Shown: positions 21,831 to 32,870, counted from the first letter of the stretch. The stretch: 64,000 nucleotides of DNA from Liopterus haemorrhoidalis (GCA_963971575.1 OZ020618.1:1614501-1678500); one strand, 5' to 3'. Made by a program: numbers and translations. Notes: generated from the letters alone by a model not told the origin.

Positions 21831-21889
21831 TTAAAATTATTCAATTGTTGTTACTTAAAAAATGAACTTGATATTTTAGGAAATAGACT

Positions 21890-21968
21890 TAAGATGAAAA
21901 CGATGAAGACGAAATGAGTGCGATCGTTCCAGAAGATTGGAAGTTATTTCCAGTTTTAGAACAATAAA
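21890..21968 (+). other. Possible terminal exon-like fragment
   Basis: After a stop at 21895 the frame reads DENDEDEMSAIVPEDWKLFP VLEQ and a stop that overlaps AATAAA. An acceptor-like TTAAG precedes it. It is short, unrecognised, and may be chance or a captured exon. It is antisense to NOS1AP. Confidence 0.2.
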
Positions 21969-22204
21969 ATATAATTTTAATTGACCAATATTCTGGTTGA
22001 GTAAAATTAATATAAATTAAAATATTTATATAGTAAAATTTATGGCAGAAATTTTCCTAAAATATGTTTATTTTGGCAAATAAATTATAAGAAAATCTTG
22101 AGAGATGCCAAGTACATACTTGCAGAAAATACAAAGACAATTTAAACAGAATATCATTACTTACTATACTATCTCTTCATATAGTTCCAGCTTAATTTAA
22201 AAAT

Positions 22205-22620
22205 AAAATACAGTGGAATCTCGATTCATGAATTTAATCCGTTACTGGATAACCTGGTCGCGAAGCGAATCTGAAACTTGGTATTTTTTTTTTTTTCCAT
22301 CTTGCTCTTTTGACTTTTGTTTCTTTATTACAGTCACTCTTTTTGTCACCAAGCAGCCTTTATTGAGAACTGACAATAACTGAAGTGATGCCTAGCGGAA
22401 TAGTTTGGAACTTAACGGATTTTGTTGGATGTGGCTCATTTAATTGCATTGTTTCTATGTGTTAAAGTGAAGAAAAATGTCTTTAAAATCGCAACAGAAA
22501 ATTAACTGCAATGTGAATTGTTGTGTATCAAATGGCAAATGTCAAAAAATCCTATTCCAATCCCCATTTTGTAAGCGACAACAGCGCCTCTATAGGTAAT
22601 GCCACTTCTTAATAGTCTCT
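22205..22620 (+). repeat. Dispersed repeat; possible pogo-type end and Cys-rich ORF start
   Basis: TA followed by CAGTGGAATCTCGATTC at 22211 resembles pogo/Tigger termini. From about 22340 a 275-bp segment recurs inverted at 38105-38372. It contains ATG TCT TTA AAA TCG followed by KINCNVNCCVSNGKCQK, a Cys pattern like the start of a THAP-type zinc finger, then a stop. The protein is too short to be sure of. Confidence 0.45.
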
Positions 22621-22639
22621 TTGTTCTTTATTATCGTGG

Positions 22640-23440
22640 AAATCGTACATTCAGCGACACCGTATTGTTTACTAGATCGGTTACACGAACATCGTTCTCA
22701 TGTTTTACTACAATTTCTTCCATCAACAGTAATACGCTTAGGTTTCTTCTGCTATCACTATGCAGTTTTTCGTTCTAACAAACCATAATGACGGCTAAAA
22801 TTGGCGAGAGTTAAGCAAAATTTAAGCAAAAAGTTTAGTTTTTTAAAGTACTAAAAGGCGTATCACACTAGAACACTATCCAAGTTTTATTTTGTAAGTC
22901 TTTTTCCAGGATTCCAGTCTTCAAGTCTTCAGCGAAATAGGGATAAGTAACTTGCGCCTGCGTACATAACGTTAACAATATACTCATCTCACTTGATCTG
23001 ACTGAGAGGGAGAGGTCGCGCATGCGCAATTCAAGACTTGGACTTCGCCTGTCTTCTAGAGACAGGGGAATTATATCTCGATGTATTTGCTCAGACTTAA
23101 AGACCTAGGTTTTTTGCCATGTTATCACACACACAAGACTTCGATTCGAATGCAAAGACTTTAATTTTCCAAGTTTAGACTTGAATAATAACTCCTTCTG
23201 ATATTAATATACTCCTTATGGTCTGAAGGCACACAAAGTACTCTAACGAGCACACCTTACGCCATTTTTGACTAACAACCGAGTCAAAATTTGGTCGCCA
23301 AGCTGGTCGTAAACCGATTTGAGGGACGGTTGTGACAAACTTTGATTACTAACAAAGTTGGTAAATTTTTCGAATTAGTGTAAAATATACTTTTCGCTTC
23401 GATATTTACGCCTTGAGAAATTCTAAATAATCGTCCTGTA
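22640..23440. other. No recognisable gene
   Basis: Intronic DNA with no identifiable feature beyond a moderately GC-rich patch at 22990-23070 (GGTCGCGCATGCGCAATTC). Confidence 0.5.
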
Positions 23441-23471
23441 AATCCTATAAACTATTTCCAATGATCCTTAC

Positions 23472-23633
23472 TTGTCCTAGAGCTGCTTGTGTTTGTTGTG
23501 TCTGCTGTTCTAGCTGCTCCCGAAGAAGCTGCAACTCGTGGTGGGCTGACAAGGCGCTTCCAGCAGCTGGAAGATTTCCTGCAGCTTGTCTTAGAGGCTC
23601 CGTCAAAGGTGAGACGTACGTTTCAGCACTACT
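23472..23633 (-). CDS. NOS1AP: NOS1AP coiled-coil exon 1
   Basis: The exon is 162 bases (54 codons), phase 0 at both ends, with acceptor TTTTTACAG and donor GGACAA|GTAAGG. It encodes SSAETYVSPL... and ends HHELQLLREQLEQQTQQTQ followed by AALGQ. The LQLLREQLEQQTQQTQAA stretch is the conserved start of the NOS1AP coiled coil and reads straight into the next exon ([12 protein letters not shown]). Heptad hydrophobics (L, L, L) and many glutamines are visible. In the family this region mediates self-association and partner binding. It is not a shadow ORF: both junctions and the conserved residues fit. Confidence 0.92.
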
Positions 23634-23745
23634 CTGTAAAAACAATAAAAACAACTTTTTGTAAATAATAATATTGTAATGTATTTTTGTAAATAAATAT
23701 TGCCCTGGCTAATTATGAAATCAGCAAAGGCCATTAAAATAAGAA

Positions 23746-24080
23746 ATTGATGTGAAGTGTGATTTTCACACATTTCAGGGTTTAGCAGGTATTTAGTAAG
23801 TGAATGATGATTATTTGGGATGCCAAAACAAATTTTTTGTTAAAATATCTTTTTTTGTTAATTTTAATTGGAATGCCTAATACCATTATTTAAGTTTTTA
23901 AATATGTGCAGTATTTTTTTTATATACCAAGGTTCATTAAGATTTTGAAAATTGTGCCTATGGCTTTTAAGTCATAACCCCGCCCCTCTGATTTCGTGTA
24001 TTCAATTTCAACAATTTCCACTGGTTATTAAATTTGATATACTGCTATTGTTCAAAATTTTCAATAATATGATTGACACA
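23746..24080 (+). repeat. Dispersed repeat family R3 (copy 1)
   Basis: It starts GATGTGAAGTGTGATTTTCA and continues TTTAGCAGGTATTTAGTAAG, CCTAATACCATTATTTAAG, AAGGTTCATTAAGATTTTGA. Further copies lie at 54648-54872 plus 55634-55860 (interrupted by a LINE) and, inverted, at 57190-57590. Non-coding. Confidence 0.75.
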
Positions 24081-24311
24081 ACAGACCTTTGTACATGAAT
24101 TTACCTTTTTAATACCAAACAAGTCTACACGATCACAAAATTTGTTTTATATTAATCAATTTAAAACTAACTGTTGCAAGAATTCCCCAATTAATAGAAT
24201 AATGATTTCTTATAACATAATTTCCAAAATTTAGATATATTTTCCATAACATTTAACTAACTAAAAAAAATATTGTAATGAGATACTTTATAATTTCTAA
24301 ATACTTTATAA

Positions 24312-25641
24312 ACAGAGCCGCAGTAAGGGGGGGCGGAGGGGGCGACGGCCCCTAGCGCACTAAGGAAAAGGGCGCCGATGAACTTGACTAAGGGGCGCCA
24401 CATTGCGAGGTGAGGACCTTTTTTTGCTCATCACTTGGATTTTGGGAGGTGAGGACCTTTTTTTTTTGTTTGCTCAACACTTGGAATTTAGGAGGTGAAG
24501 ACCCTTTATTTTTTTTTTTCTTATCACTTGGATTTTGGGAGGTCAGGACTTTTTTTTTGCCCATCACTTGGATTTTGGGAGGTGAGGACCTTTTTTTTGC
24601 TCATCACTTGGATTTTGGGAGGTGAGGACCTTTTTTTTTGCTCATCACTTGGATTTTGGGAGGTGAGGACCTTTTTTTTTGCTCATCACTTGGATTTTGG
24701 GAGGTGAGGACCTTTTTTTTTTTGTTTGCTCAACACTTGGAATTTAGGAGGTGAAGACCCTTTATTTTTTTTTTCTTATCACTTGGATTTTGGGAGGTCA
24801 GGACTTTTTTTTTGCCCATCACTTGGATTTTGGGAGGTGAGGACCTTTTTTTTGCTCATCACTTGGATTTTGGGAGGTGAGGACCTTTTTTTTTGCTTAT
24901 CACTTGGATTTTGGGAGGTGAGGACCTTTTTTTTTGTTTGCTCAACACTTGGAATTTAGGAGGTGAAGACCCTTTATTTTTTTTTTCTTATCACTTGGAT
25001 TTTGGGAGGTCAGGACTTTTTTTTTGCCCATCACTTGGATTTTGGGAGGTGAGGACCTTTTTTTTGCTCATCACTTGGATTTTGGGAGGTGAGGACCTTT
25101 TTTTTGCTCATCACTTGGATTTTGGGAGGTGAGGACCTTTTTTTTGCTCATCACTTGGATTTTGGGAGGTGAGGACCTTTTTTTTGGCTCATCACTTGGA
25201 TTTTGGGAGGTGAGGACCTTTTTTTTGCTCATCACTTGGATTTTGGGAGGTGAGGATCTTTTTTTTGGCTCATCACTTGGATTTTGGGAGGTGAGGACCT
25301 TTTTTTTGCTCATCACTTGGATTTTGGGAGGTGAGGACCTTTTTTTTTGTTTGCTCAACACTTGGAATTTAGGAGGTGAAGACCCTTTATTTATTTTTTC
25401 TTATCACTTGGATTTTGGGAGGTCAGGACTTTTTTTTGCCCATCACTTGGATTTTGGGAGGTGAGGACCTTTTTTTTGCTCATCACTTGGATTTTAGGAG
25501 GTGAGGACCTTTTTTTTTGTTTGCTCATCATTTAGATTTTGGGAGGTGAGAACCTTGTTTTTGCTTATCACTTACATTTATTTGTCAAGGGCGCCAAAAC
25601 ACAGTTTTGCCCATAGCGCAAGTTTTCCTTACTGCGGCTGT
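24312..25641. mobile_element. hAT-like element filled by 40-bp minisatellite array B
   Basis: The ends ACAGAGCCGCAGTAAGG and CCTTACTGCGGCTGT are inverted repeats. TTTATAA flanks both sides (24305-24311 and 25642-25648). Nearly all of the interior (about 24409-25600) is some 30 units of TTTTTTTGCTCATCACTTGG plus ATTTTGGGAGGTGAGGACC. A variant block (GTTTGCTCAACACTTGGAAT, CTTTATTTTTTTTTCTTATC, GGTCAGGAC) recurs at about 24470, 24725, 24940 and 25345, showing higher-order repetition. No transposase is present. The Phe/Leu-rich open frames are artefacts. Confidence 0.85.
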
Positions 25642-25719
25642 TTTATAATGAGATACTTAATAATTAATATACTTTGTTTACGTACACAATCTGTAATTTA
25701 TAAGTTATTGTTCACTATT

Positions 25720-25859
25720 TAATTGTATTTCGTGGAAGCTACTTATGGGCAACCGTTGGCTTCCCCAATGTATAAATAAATTCCATGCCTGAACGGGATT
25801 CAAACCCGAGACCGTAGCAACGCAGAGCACATGTGTTACCACTATGCTACGCCGGTCAG
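25720..25859 (-). mobile_element. tRNA-derived SINE S1, minus strand
   Basis: On the minus strand, GACCGGCGTAGCATAGTGGT, then GTGCTCTGCGTTGCTACGG and CGGGTTTGAATCCCG give the same tRNA-like head as at 16906. The tail end is not sharply defined. Confidence 0.7.
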
Positions 25860-27027
25860 TCAACCCTTGACATTCGCGAGAATATTTTTACCGAAATTCA
25901 TTCAAAGCAACTGCCTCCAGGTGGTCGATAACGACCCCGTTGGGAACCCTTTGTCTATTGGAAATTGATTGAAGATCTAGTAAGTCATTGGCATATAGAT
26001 ACCTGACCTGACACTTAATAGAGCAAGATAGATATGCATAGGAGTGAAGCCAAGATTTCTGATTAACAGTATCCAAGAGAAATCTATGTTTGTTTAGCTT
26101 AAAAAAACTCTATATATTATTTATGGTGTTGTATGAGAAATGTTTTAAAATATTTTGAAATAATATAAGTTTCGACACTTGTTGCATTTTAAGTGTATAC
26201 ACAAAAATAATGAGTCAGGAACATAAGTGTTAAAAGTGTCTAGCTGTCTTCGATGTACGTGGGTATGCGTTTAAATTTGGAAGAGCGATGTTTATTTCTA
26301 AGAAAAAAATATTACAACATTGCCTTCTGCGAAGACAGACAAGTATGTGCTCTGGCATAGGTGCATCATGCTATTATGTATTAAGGAAATGCGCTTCTGT
26401 GCATTCTTGACAGCAAACAGCGAAAACGTTCCCCATGAGAAAGCACTGAGCCATGTGAGATGCCTGTTGGCTCAACTAGTTTGCGCACTTTGACTCTTTT
26501 CATTCGCACAATTACGCATCCCGCTCGCGTATCTGAAAGTAACTTAAAATTTGCCACTAAAGAAAATTAATTTTCAAAATATTTCATAATGAATGTAGTT
26601 AAATTATGTTAGTGTGTTAAATTTGTTTATCCATTTTAGTGTGGTTGTTAAAATGCGTAATTTCTTGGTTTATGTATTAATATATTAATTGTGTTTGGAT
26701 GTAACGGTAGGTAATTGTTTTAAATAAAACGTTTGTTTGGTCAATTAAGCGTTACAAATTGTTTGTCTGCAGTTAGATGTATGATGAGAGAGAGACGCTA
26801 TTTATAAAACGATTGTTATAAGGACCACTCCACTTGACTCATGACTGAATTCAAGTTTATCTACTTGGCACTGGCCATTGTGTTTTAAATTTACTTTCCC
26901 TGGGTTAAATGTTTTCATATTATTCACTCTAAAACACACAGGTCGCTTAAAACTCATTTTCAAATTCGCGAATAATATTCGCATTTGTATAGTAAATTTA
27001 AAAAAATAGTAACTCAATATCCAAGGC

Positions 27028-27794
27028 CAGCGTTTCCCAAAGTGTGGGTCGCGACCCGGTGCCGGGTCGCAGAAAAAATTTGCCGGGTCGCGAAAAAAAT
27101 TGTAAAAACACAAAATAGATTTTTTTTGTACATATTATTTTTTTTTACGTCAGTTATACTCTATCTCAGAAAGACTGATAGTAATAAATCATTTTGCCAG
27201 GCAGTTACCAGTGGCGTGCACATTTTAAACACGTTTAAATTGGTTTTGTGTATTTCTATATTACTATTTATCATTTTATTAAACGCACGCCTGTGACCAT
27301 ATTTTTCCTCAAAATTTTAAGGTCAAATTTTAATGATCTATTGTGTTTAACCCTAGTTCGTATTCCCATATAATATGTGCGGCACACTCGGTTGTTTTTA
27401 ACAATATTTGGTTTCGAACTATTCATATTTTGTCGCTTTTGTTTTGCTGCTTCTGTGTGAAAAAACAATAACTTTTTACAAATAATAAATTTTATTACTA
27501 TCAGTCTTTCTGAGATAAAGTATAATCACTAGAATAGTGTGTATTTGTGCTCATTATTACTATACTATATTCTTTATTGCTATACTCTTTATTAGTATAC
27601 TATATTCTTTATTGCTATACTCTTTATTACTATACTATATTCTTTATTACTATTTATTACTCTTTATTACTATAAAGCTACTGCTTTTAAATAAAATTTG
27701 TTTTGTAAATAAATGTTTTTTTTTCATAAGGTGGGTCGCGATAAATTTTAAATCCTCGTACCGGGTCGAGGTCAAAAAAGTTTGGGAACCGCTG
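27028..27794. mobile_element. hAT element with exact 8-bp TSD
   Basis: Ends CAGCGTTTCCCAAAGTGTGG and AAGTTTGGGAACCGCTG are inverted repeats. TCCAAGGC at 27020-27027 is repeated at 27795-27802. Subterminal GGGTCGCG words occur at both ends. No hAT transposase is readable, so it is non-autonomous. A second MITE is nested at 27159-27520. Confidence 0.92.
27159..27520. mobile_element. Nested MITE with ~30-bp TIRs
   Basis: The left end CTCTATCTCAGAAAGACTGA is matched by the inverted right end (TCAGTCTTTCTGAGATAAAG), extending through TAGTAATAAA. TATA flanks both sides, consistent with a TA-type duplication (Tc1/mariner-like). It sits inside the hAT element and is therefore younger. Confidence 0.8.
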
Positions 27795-27812
27795 TCCAAG
27801 GCCATATGTTAT

Positions 27813-28016
27813 CCACAGTCAGTAAGGAAGACTTGCGCTAGGGCCAGAGCCGTATTTTGGCGCTTTGGTAAATAAAAACAAGGTTCTTACCTCTCAAAAT
27901 TTAAGTAATGAGCAAAAAAAAAAGGTCCTCACCTTCCAAAATCCAAGTGACGAGCAAAAAAAAAGTTCCTCATCTTCGCAATGGCGCCCTTTTCTTTAAT
28001 GCGCTAGGGGCCATCG
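27813..28016. mobile_element. Small copy of the minisatellite-bearing hAT-like element
   Basis: It begins with CAGTCAGTAAGGAAGACTTG and GCGCTAGGG, resembling the ends of 24312-25641. It has only two or three 40-bp units (GGTCCTCACCTTCCAAAATC, AAGTGACGAGC), and ends GCGCCCTTTTCTTTAATGCG CTAGGGGCC. The outer right terminus is missing. Confidence 0.7.
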
Positions 28017-28147
28017 AATGTTGTATCAATTGATGTTACACTTAATAATTTTTGTGTACTGTTTTATTACGTGCGGTTCAAAGTACACACTTCCTTTTTT
28101 TTTTAATTTATAAAAATATTTAGATAACATTAACTGAGAAAAATTGA

Positions 28148-28426
28148 AGATCCTATAGCAAAAAAGAGCAATTAAATAAGGAGAGGCAACAGAGATGGAG
28201 AAATCGCCAGAAGAATGAAAATTCTGATATGGTACGACAGAAAAATAAGGAGAGATATGTACGTCGCAAGATTTATTTGACTCCTGAAGAGACGGAAGCA
28301 CGTCGTGCTTCTGATGTGCTTTCGCAGGCACGCAGGCGAGAGCTTGAAACATATGAAGAGACAGCAGCACGCCGTGCTGCTGATACGCTTTCGTATGCAC
28401 GTAGGCGAGAGCTGGAAACAAATTAG
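28148..28426 (+). CDS. STPR-repeat (23-residue repeat) protein fragment
   Basis: The frame is open from 28148 and encodes KERQQRWRNRQKNENSD, then RQKNKERYVRRK, followed by two 23-residue repeats: IYLTPEETEARRASDVLSQA RRR and ELETYEETAARRAADTLSYA RRR. It stops after starting a third (ELETN). This fits the one-score-and-three-peptide repeat (STPR), a basic helical DNA-binding motif known from the silkworm FMBP-1 protein; similar repeats occur near the start of some Helitron and other mobile-element proteins. There is no promoter or neighbour exon to show it is an active gene. A 118-bp DNA tandem repeat starts within ten bases of the stop. Probably a transposon or gene fragment. Confidence 0.6.
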   Translation, partial: RSYSKKEQLNKERQQRWRNRQKNENSDMVRQKNKERYVRRKIYLTPEETEARRASDVLSQARRRELETYEETAARRAADTLSYARRRELETN

Positions 28427-28431
28427 TATGC

Positions 28432-28960
28432 GGTCCGATACTAATTTTTAAACGACACGCATTGAGCGGCTTTTTTAGATTTTCCTAGGTATAATCAGAA
28501 ACAGCTATACCATTGATGTCCAGCATATGGTTCGCGGGCCGTATCCAGTCCGATACTAATTTTTAAACGACACGCATTGACCGGCTTTTTAGGTTTTCCT
28601 AGGTATAATCAGAAACAGCTATACCATTGATGTCCAGCATATGGCCCGCGGGCCGTATCCGGTCCGATACTAATTTTTAAACGACACGCATTGACCGGCT
28701 TTTTAGGTTTTCCTAGGTATAATCAGAAACAGCTATACCATTGATGTCCAGCATATGGCCCGCGGGCCGTATCCAGTCCGATACTAATTTTTAAACGACA
28801 CGCATTGAGCGGCTTTTTAGGTTTTACTAGGTATAATCAGAAACAGCTATACCATTGATGTCCAGCATATGTCCCGCGGGCCGTGTCCGACCCGATATTA
28901 ATTTTTAAAAGACACGTATAAAGCAGCTTTTTAGGATTTCCTAGGTATAATCAAGAATCG
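28432..28960 (+). repeat. ~118-bp tandem repeat, about 4.5 copies
   Basis: The unit starts TCCGATACTAATTTTTAAAC and includes GACACGCATTGA, GGTTTTCCTAGGTATAATCA, GAAACAGCTATACCATTGAT and CATATGGCCCGCGGGCCGTA. The GGCCCGCGGGCC core is a palindrome repeated in each unit. The last copy is diverged and incomplete. Confidence 0.93.
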
Positions 28961-29212
28961 TTTTTGTTTTGTTAATATACGCAGAATCATGCAAATTTTA
29001 TAATTGATTCCTGCTTATATTGATTTTTATTCGATATCAGTTGGCAACGGGTCTGCTAGTGTACTGAATAAAATTTGTCAAATTTGTATTTCTTTTATCT
29101 TGTTGGTTATTGTCTTTACTTGTTTTCCATAGTCAACTACTTTGCCTACTTTAATTGAAATGCAACATTAAATGTACAATAAGCAATATATTATCATATT
29201 TTTTTCAATATC

Positions 29213-29597
29213 CCTAGACTTTTCCGATGTTTGCAGAAACAGTTGGACTCAAAGATAAAATTTTTTAAAACACCTCTTATCAAATTATACCATCCCAATA
29301 AATTATTAAACATAAATGATATTGTAACTTATAAACTATGTATACATATCTATCAAATAATTAACAACTTCAAACACTCAGATATAAATTTCAGCAATGT
29401 GCATCATGTTCATCCTCATATAACCACTAGGCAATCAAATTTATTACATGTAACTAGATTTTAAAAAAATATTGGAAGTAATTCTATATTATATAGAGGG
29501 GTAAAAATGTACAACACTCTACCAAATATTATCTAAGAAGGTCGAAGTGTTATGTCCTTCAAAAGAGAATTAAAAAAATATCTATTGTCCAATTAAT
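29213..29597 (+). pseudogene. LINE A, C-terminal part (interrupted)
   Basis: The frame reads QKQLDSKIKFFKTPLIKLYH, later HHVHPHITTRQSNLL and MYNTLPNII, ending SFKRELKKYLLSN and a TAA. This is the C-terminal tail typical of jockey/CR1-like LINE proteins, 5'-truncated and with stops. The 3' UTR continues after LINE B at 30856 and ends in (TTA)n at 31044-31068. Confidence 0.7.
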
Positions 29598-30855
29598 ATG
29601 GCATACGGGGTAATCTTCTGAACTGGATTAGAGCGTTTCTATCTGACTTATCATTCCAAGTAAAGGTAGGTGATGCATTTTCCGCTCCGAAACCTGTCCT
29701 CAGCGGAATTCCTCAGGGCTCTGTCGTCGGTCCTCTGTTATTTCTTATATATGTTGCTGATCTTTCATCAATCATTACGTCTCCATATGCGATGTTTGCC
29801 GATAATACTAAATTATTTAATAATGCTGTAACTGATCAACAAGCAATACAGATCGACCTTGATGAGATCTTCCGTTGGTCTACAAAGTGGTTAATCCCAC
29901 TCAATGTTAACAAGACCAGCGTGTTACACATGGGCTCCAATAACCCACAACACCTCTACCTGCTTAACGGGATTCCGTTAAAGAAAGTTGATTCTCAGGT
30001 TGACTTGGGAATCATTATTACATCAAACTTGTCTTGGTCCCAACAAGCTCTAGAATGTGCACGAAAAGCCAATTTTATGCTTTATGTCATTAATAAGTCC
30101 TTTTCGAGACCATCACCCTCACTGGCGCTAAAGTTATTCACCACCTATATTAGACCAATTCTTGAGTTCAGTATTGCTGTGGGGTCTCCGTGGCTAATTA
30201 AGGACATTAATTTATTGGAGCGCGTGCAACGAAGAGCCACCAAGATGTCTCCTCAAATTAAAAATTTGCCCTATGAAGAACGTCTTCAAATTTTAAATCT
30301 TACGCCTCTTTCTGACCGTCGACTTCGAGGTGACATAATAGTGGCGTTTCGTGTCTTAACGGAGAATTATAATTGTGATTTGTCGAATCTATTTGTGTTA
30401 AGTGCGAATATGGGATTACGAGGTCACATTCTTATGCTTAAACATGAAAAATATCGAAAGAAAGTGCGGGAAAGTTTTTTGTCTAATCGTGTTTTCGATA
30501 TTTGGAATAGTCTGCCTAGCTCTGTTGTCAGTTCCAACAGTGTGAATATTTTTAAGAATAATCTAGATAGTTATTTCAATAGTATATAGTATATGTTTAT
30601 TATTTGGGTATTACATTTTTATTCTGTTTATATTATTTCGTAATTCATTATTGTTATAATAATATGTATTATTATTTTGTTTTCGATCCTTTTGTAATAG
30701 TATATAGTTTAAGTTTGATTTAATATTAGTTACATTTTGTTACATTTTATGTCCGCTCTTTTTTGTAACACCGATGTATAAATGAATGTACTTGTATCGA
30801 AGCTCTACAAGCCTTTGGCTTCTGCTTCATGGAATAAGTAAATAATAATAATAAT
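29598..30855 (+). mobile_element. LINE B inserted in LINE A (5'-truncated)
   Basis: An open frame from 29597 to 30589 encodes about 330 residues: LNWIRAFLSDLSFQVKVGDA, GIPQGSVVGPLLFLIYVADL, then YAMFADNTKLF, where the catalytic FADD has become FADN, and the C-terminal region (LLERVQRRATKM, LQILNLTPLSDRRLRGD, SLPSSVVSSNSVNIFKNNLD). This is the CR1/jockey-like arrangement. The 3' UTR ends in (AAT)n at 30838-30855. AATTAAT at 29591-29597 is repeated at 30856-30862, the target duplication. The loss of a catalytic Asp makes it inactive. Confidence 0.85.
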
Positions 30856-31068
30856 AATTAATGTATTCAGTATATTGAGATGATGGTCACTTACTTGTTA
30901 AAAAAAGAAAAATTCCACAAAACCATAATTTGATTTAAATAATTAAGTTACACGTAAAAATGTATTGTTAGTTAGGTTAATTTTAAGTAATTTCTAAATA
31001 ATTTAAGGTTCTTGTAATAAAACTTCTTGTTTTCTTAGAACCAAATAAAGTTATTATTATTATTATTA
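30856..31068 (+). repeat. LINE A 3' UTR continuation with (TTA)n tail
   Basis: Non-coding sequence continuing LINE A after the LINE B insertion. It ends AACCAAATAAAG then TTATTATTATTATTATTA, a typical LINE microsatellite tail. Confidence 0.55.
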
Positions 31069-31555
31069 AATTAAATTGAACAAAGTCATTTTGTAAAAAA
31101 TATCCATAGAAATAATTGTGTTAGGTATATTTAGTTTTGTGGTAGGTCGTGAAATGTTGTTTTGTGTGGTATGTATGTACAATATCTGTAATGAGTTTGA
31201 GGTATATATTTCGCGAGGTATCTTTTCTTAGGTGCGGTGAGAGAAGCTAATGAAACATAGGCTCACCCAATTACTTGTTTGACAGATATATATACAAACA
31301 CACATACACACCGGATATGTATAAATAGTCACATCTTTTACACGAGCTTTGTGTATTTTATGTTTCAAAGTAAAATGTGTCGCCACAATATTTTTAACAC
31401 GATAAATAAAAATTAAACCACAGGATATTAAGTCAAGTAGGAACCAGAACAGGAACCAGTTGTAACTTAAGTAAAATTGAATGTATAAAGCTACGTATAT
31501 ATCGACTAAAAATGTACGAGAATAGTGACAGAACGGCATGAAAACAGATCTTAAA
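31069..31555. other. No recognisable gene
   Basis: NOS1AP intron DNA. There is a short CA-rich stretch (TACAAACACACATACACAC) at about 31290 and nothing else named. Confidence 0.5.
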
Positions 31556-31558
31556 AAT

Positions 31559-32145
31559 CAGCTGTGGCCACCACAGGACCGACCGCCATCATAAAGTACT
31601 TGTATAAAATACATTCTAGTAGCAGAGTAGAAATAACTTGGCCTAATATAACAGAGATATTATTTATCATGACCATGGAAACGTTACATATAAGTATGAA
31701 AAATATTTCAAATTTTTTTCGTTTTATCAAAAAATGTCTCAAATAAAAGTTGTTAGTTATTGCTTTTATAGCAACTTTTGTTCAATAATTTTTACCGACC
31801 GCCAACATATATAAGGGAGGTATTGTGATCATACCGATTTTGACATTTCGATGGATCTCCACGAATTGAGGTCCCTACAGAACTATTTTTAGCACAATGT
31901 CTGTCGGTCTGTCCGTCTGTCCGTCTGTCCGTCCGTCCGTCCGTCCGTCCGTCTGTCTGTCTGTGTACACGTGCAGAGCAAATTCGGCTAAAAGGATTTT
32001 TATGAAACTTCATATTTAAGCTTCTGCCATCAATGGCACGAGTTGATCAATTTTTGGTTAAAATCGGTTGACTAGTAATGGGAGTTTACTCGTGTCGATT
32101 TTAAGATTTTTGCAAATATTTAGCAACAGAAAAATATTCCAACAA
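31559..32145 (+). mobile_element. TCTG-family element (family T1)
   Basis: It runs from ATCAGCTGTGGCCACCACAG through CCGACCGCCAACATATATAA, CACGAATTGAGGTCCCTA, a mixed TCTG/TCCG microsatellite (31906-31964), GTACACGTGCAGAGCAAATT and CATCAATGGCACGAGTTGAT. It has the same order as the copies at 13930, 40539 and 58145. Non-coding. Confidence 0.8.
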
Positions 32146-32284
32146 TTCCTACCGGTTATTAAATTTACGCTCTTAAAAATTAAATGCAACATTTACCAAA
32201 ATATAACTAGAATTTTGATAAAATAATTTAAACAAAATAAAAATGAAAAAAAAACATTAAATAAAATTGTCTCCTATGCCCGGG

Positions 32285-32870
32285 AGCGAACCCTAGTTTG
32301 CTGCGTAGCAAGCGAGCAAGTTAACCATTAAACCAGGATACGCCTTCTAGTATAGTGTGTTACATAACTATAACTTTTGTACATCATTAACCAAAACAAA
32401 AAATGCGTTATTTTCAAAAAACATAATCTGATCAAAAATTCCTGTTGTACTATTACGGTTCACACCAATGTACATTACTTAGAAATTTTTCAGATTTTTA
32501 GTTTAAACCATCTGGGCTACAGGGTGTGGGACAATTTTTTTTTTTACTATTTTGGCAAAAATCGAATTAAAATAATTTATTTTGCAAAAATAAAATTTTG
32601 ATCGTTAATCCACGGGCTTTCATTTGATGCCCTATTCAGAATATAAAAAAATATTAATTTTTTTTTCGATGAGCACATATTTGTTTATATTTTTAGGAAT
32701 ATAAATGTTTTAGTATTTTTCCTATGTGCGGGTCAAAGAGTTGTATAAGCATGCCAAATTTCAACTCTCTAGGTTTAGCCCTTTGGTTACAATTTTTACC
32801 GAACAGACAGACAGACAAACAACAAAATTACGGTATAGGGTTTTTTTGGTTATACCTACAAAACCCTAAA
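32285..32870 (-). mobile_element. Family T2 repeat with tRNA-like head (minus strand)
   Basis: The order on the minus strand is the short degenerate microsatellite (GTTTGTCTGTCTGTCTG), TAACCAAAGGGCTAAACC, ATGCTTATACAACTC, CCCACACCCTGTAGCCCAG and a tRNA-like module (GGTTTAATGGTTAACTTGC, GGGTTCGCTCCCGGG) at 32290-32350. The same body is seen at 47400-47975 (minus) and 56440-57160 (plus). Confidence 0.65.

Noticed and set aside
25888..26076. Minus-strand frame (KSWLHSYAYLSCSIKCQVRYL)
   Set aside because: The composition is plausible for protein, but no splice signals, family or repeat partner were found, so it is not called.
28432..28960. CRISPR array
   Set aside because: Repeat plus spacer structure is absent: whole 118-bp units are repeated with no unique spacers, and the setting is an animal genome.
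30836..30862. Independent microsatellite locus
   Set aside because: The AAT run is the 3' tail of LINE B, bounded by its target duplication, not a separate feature.
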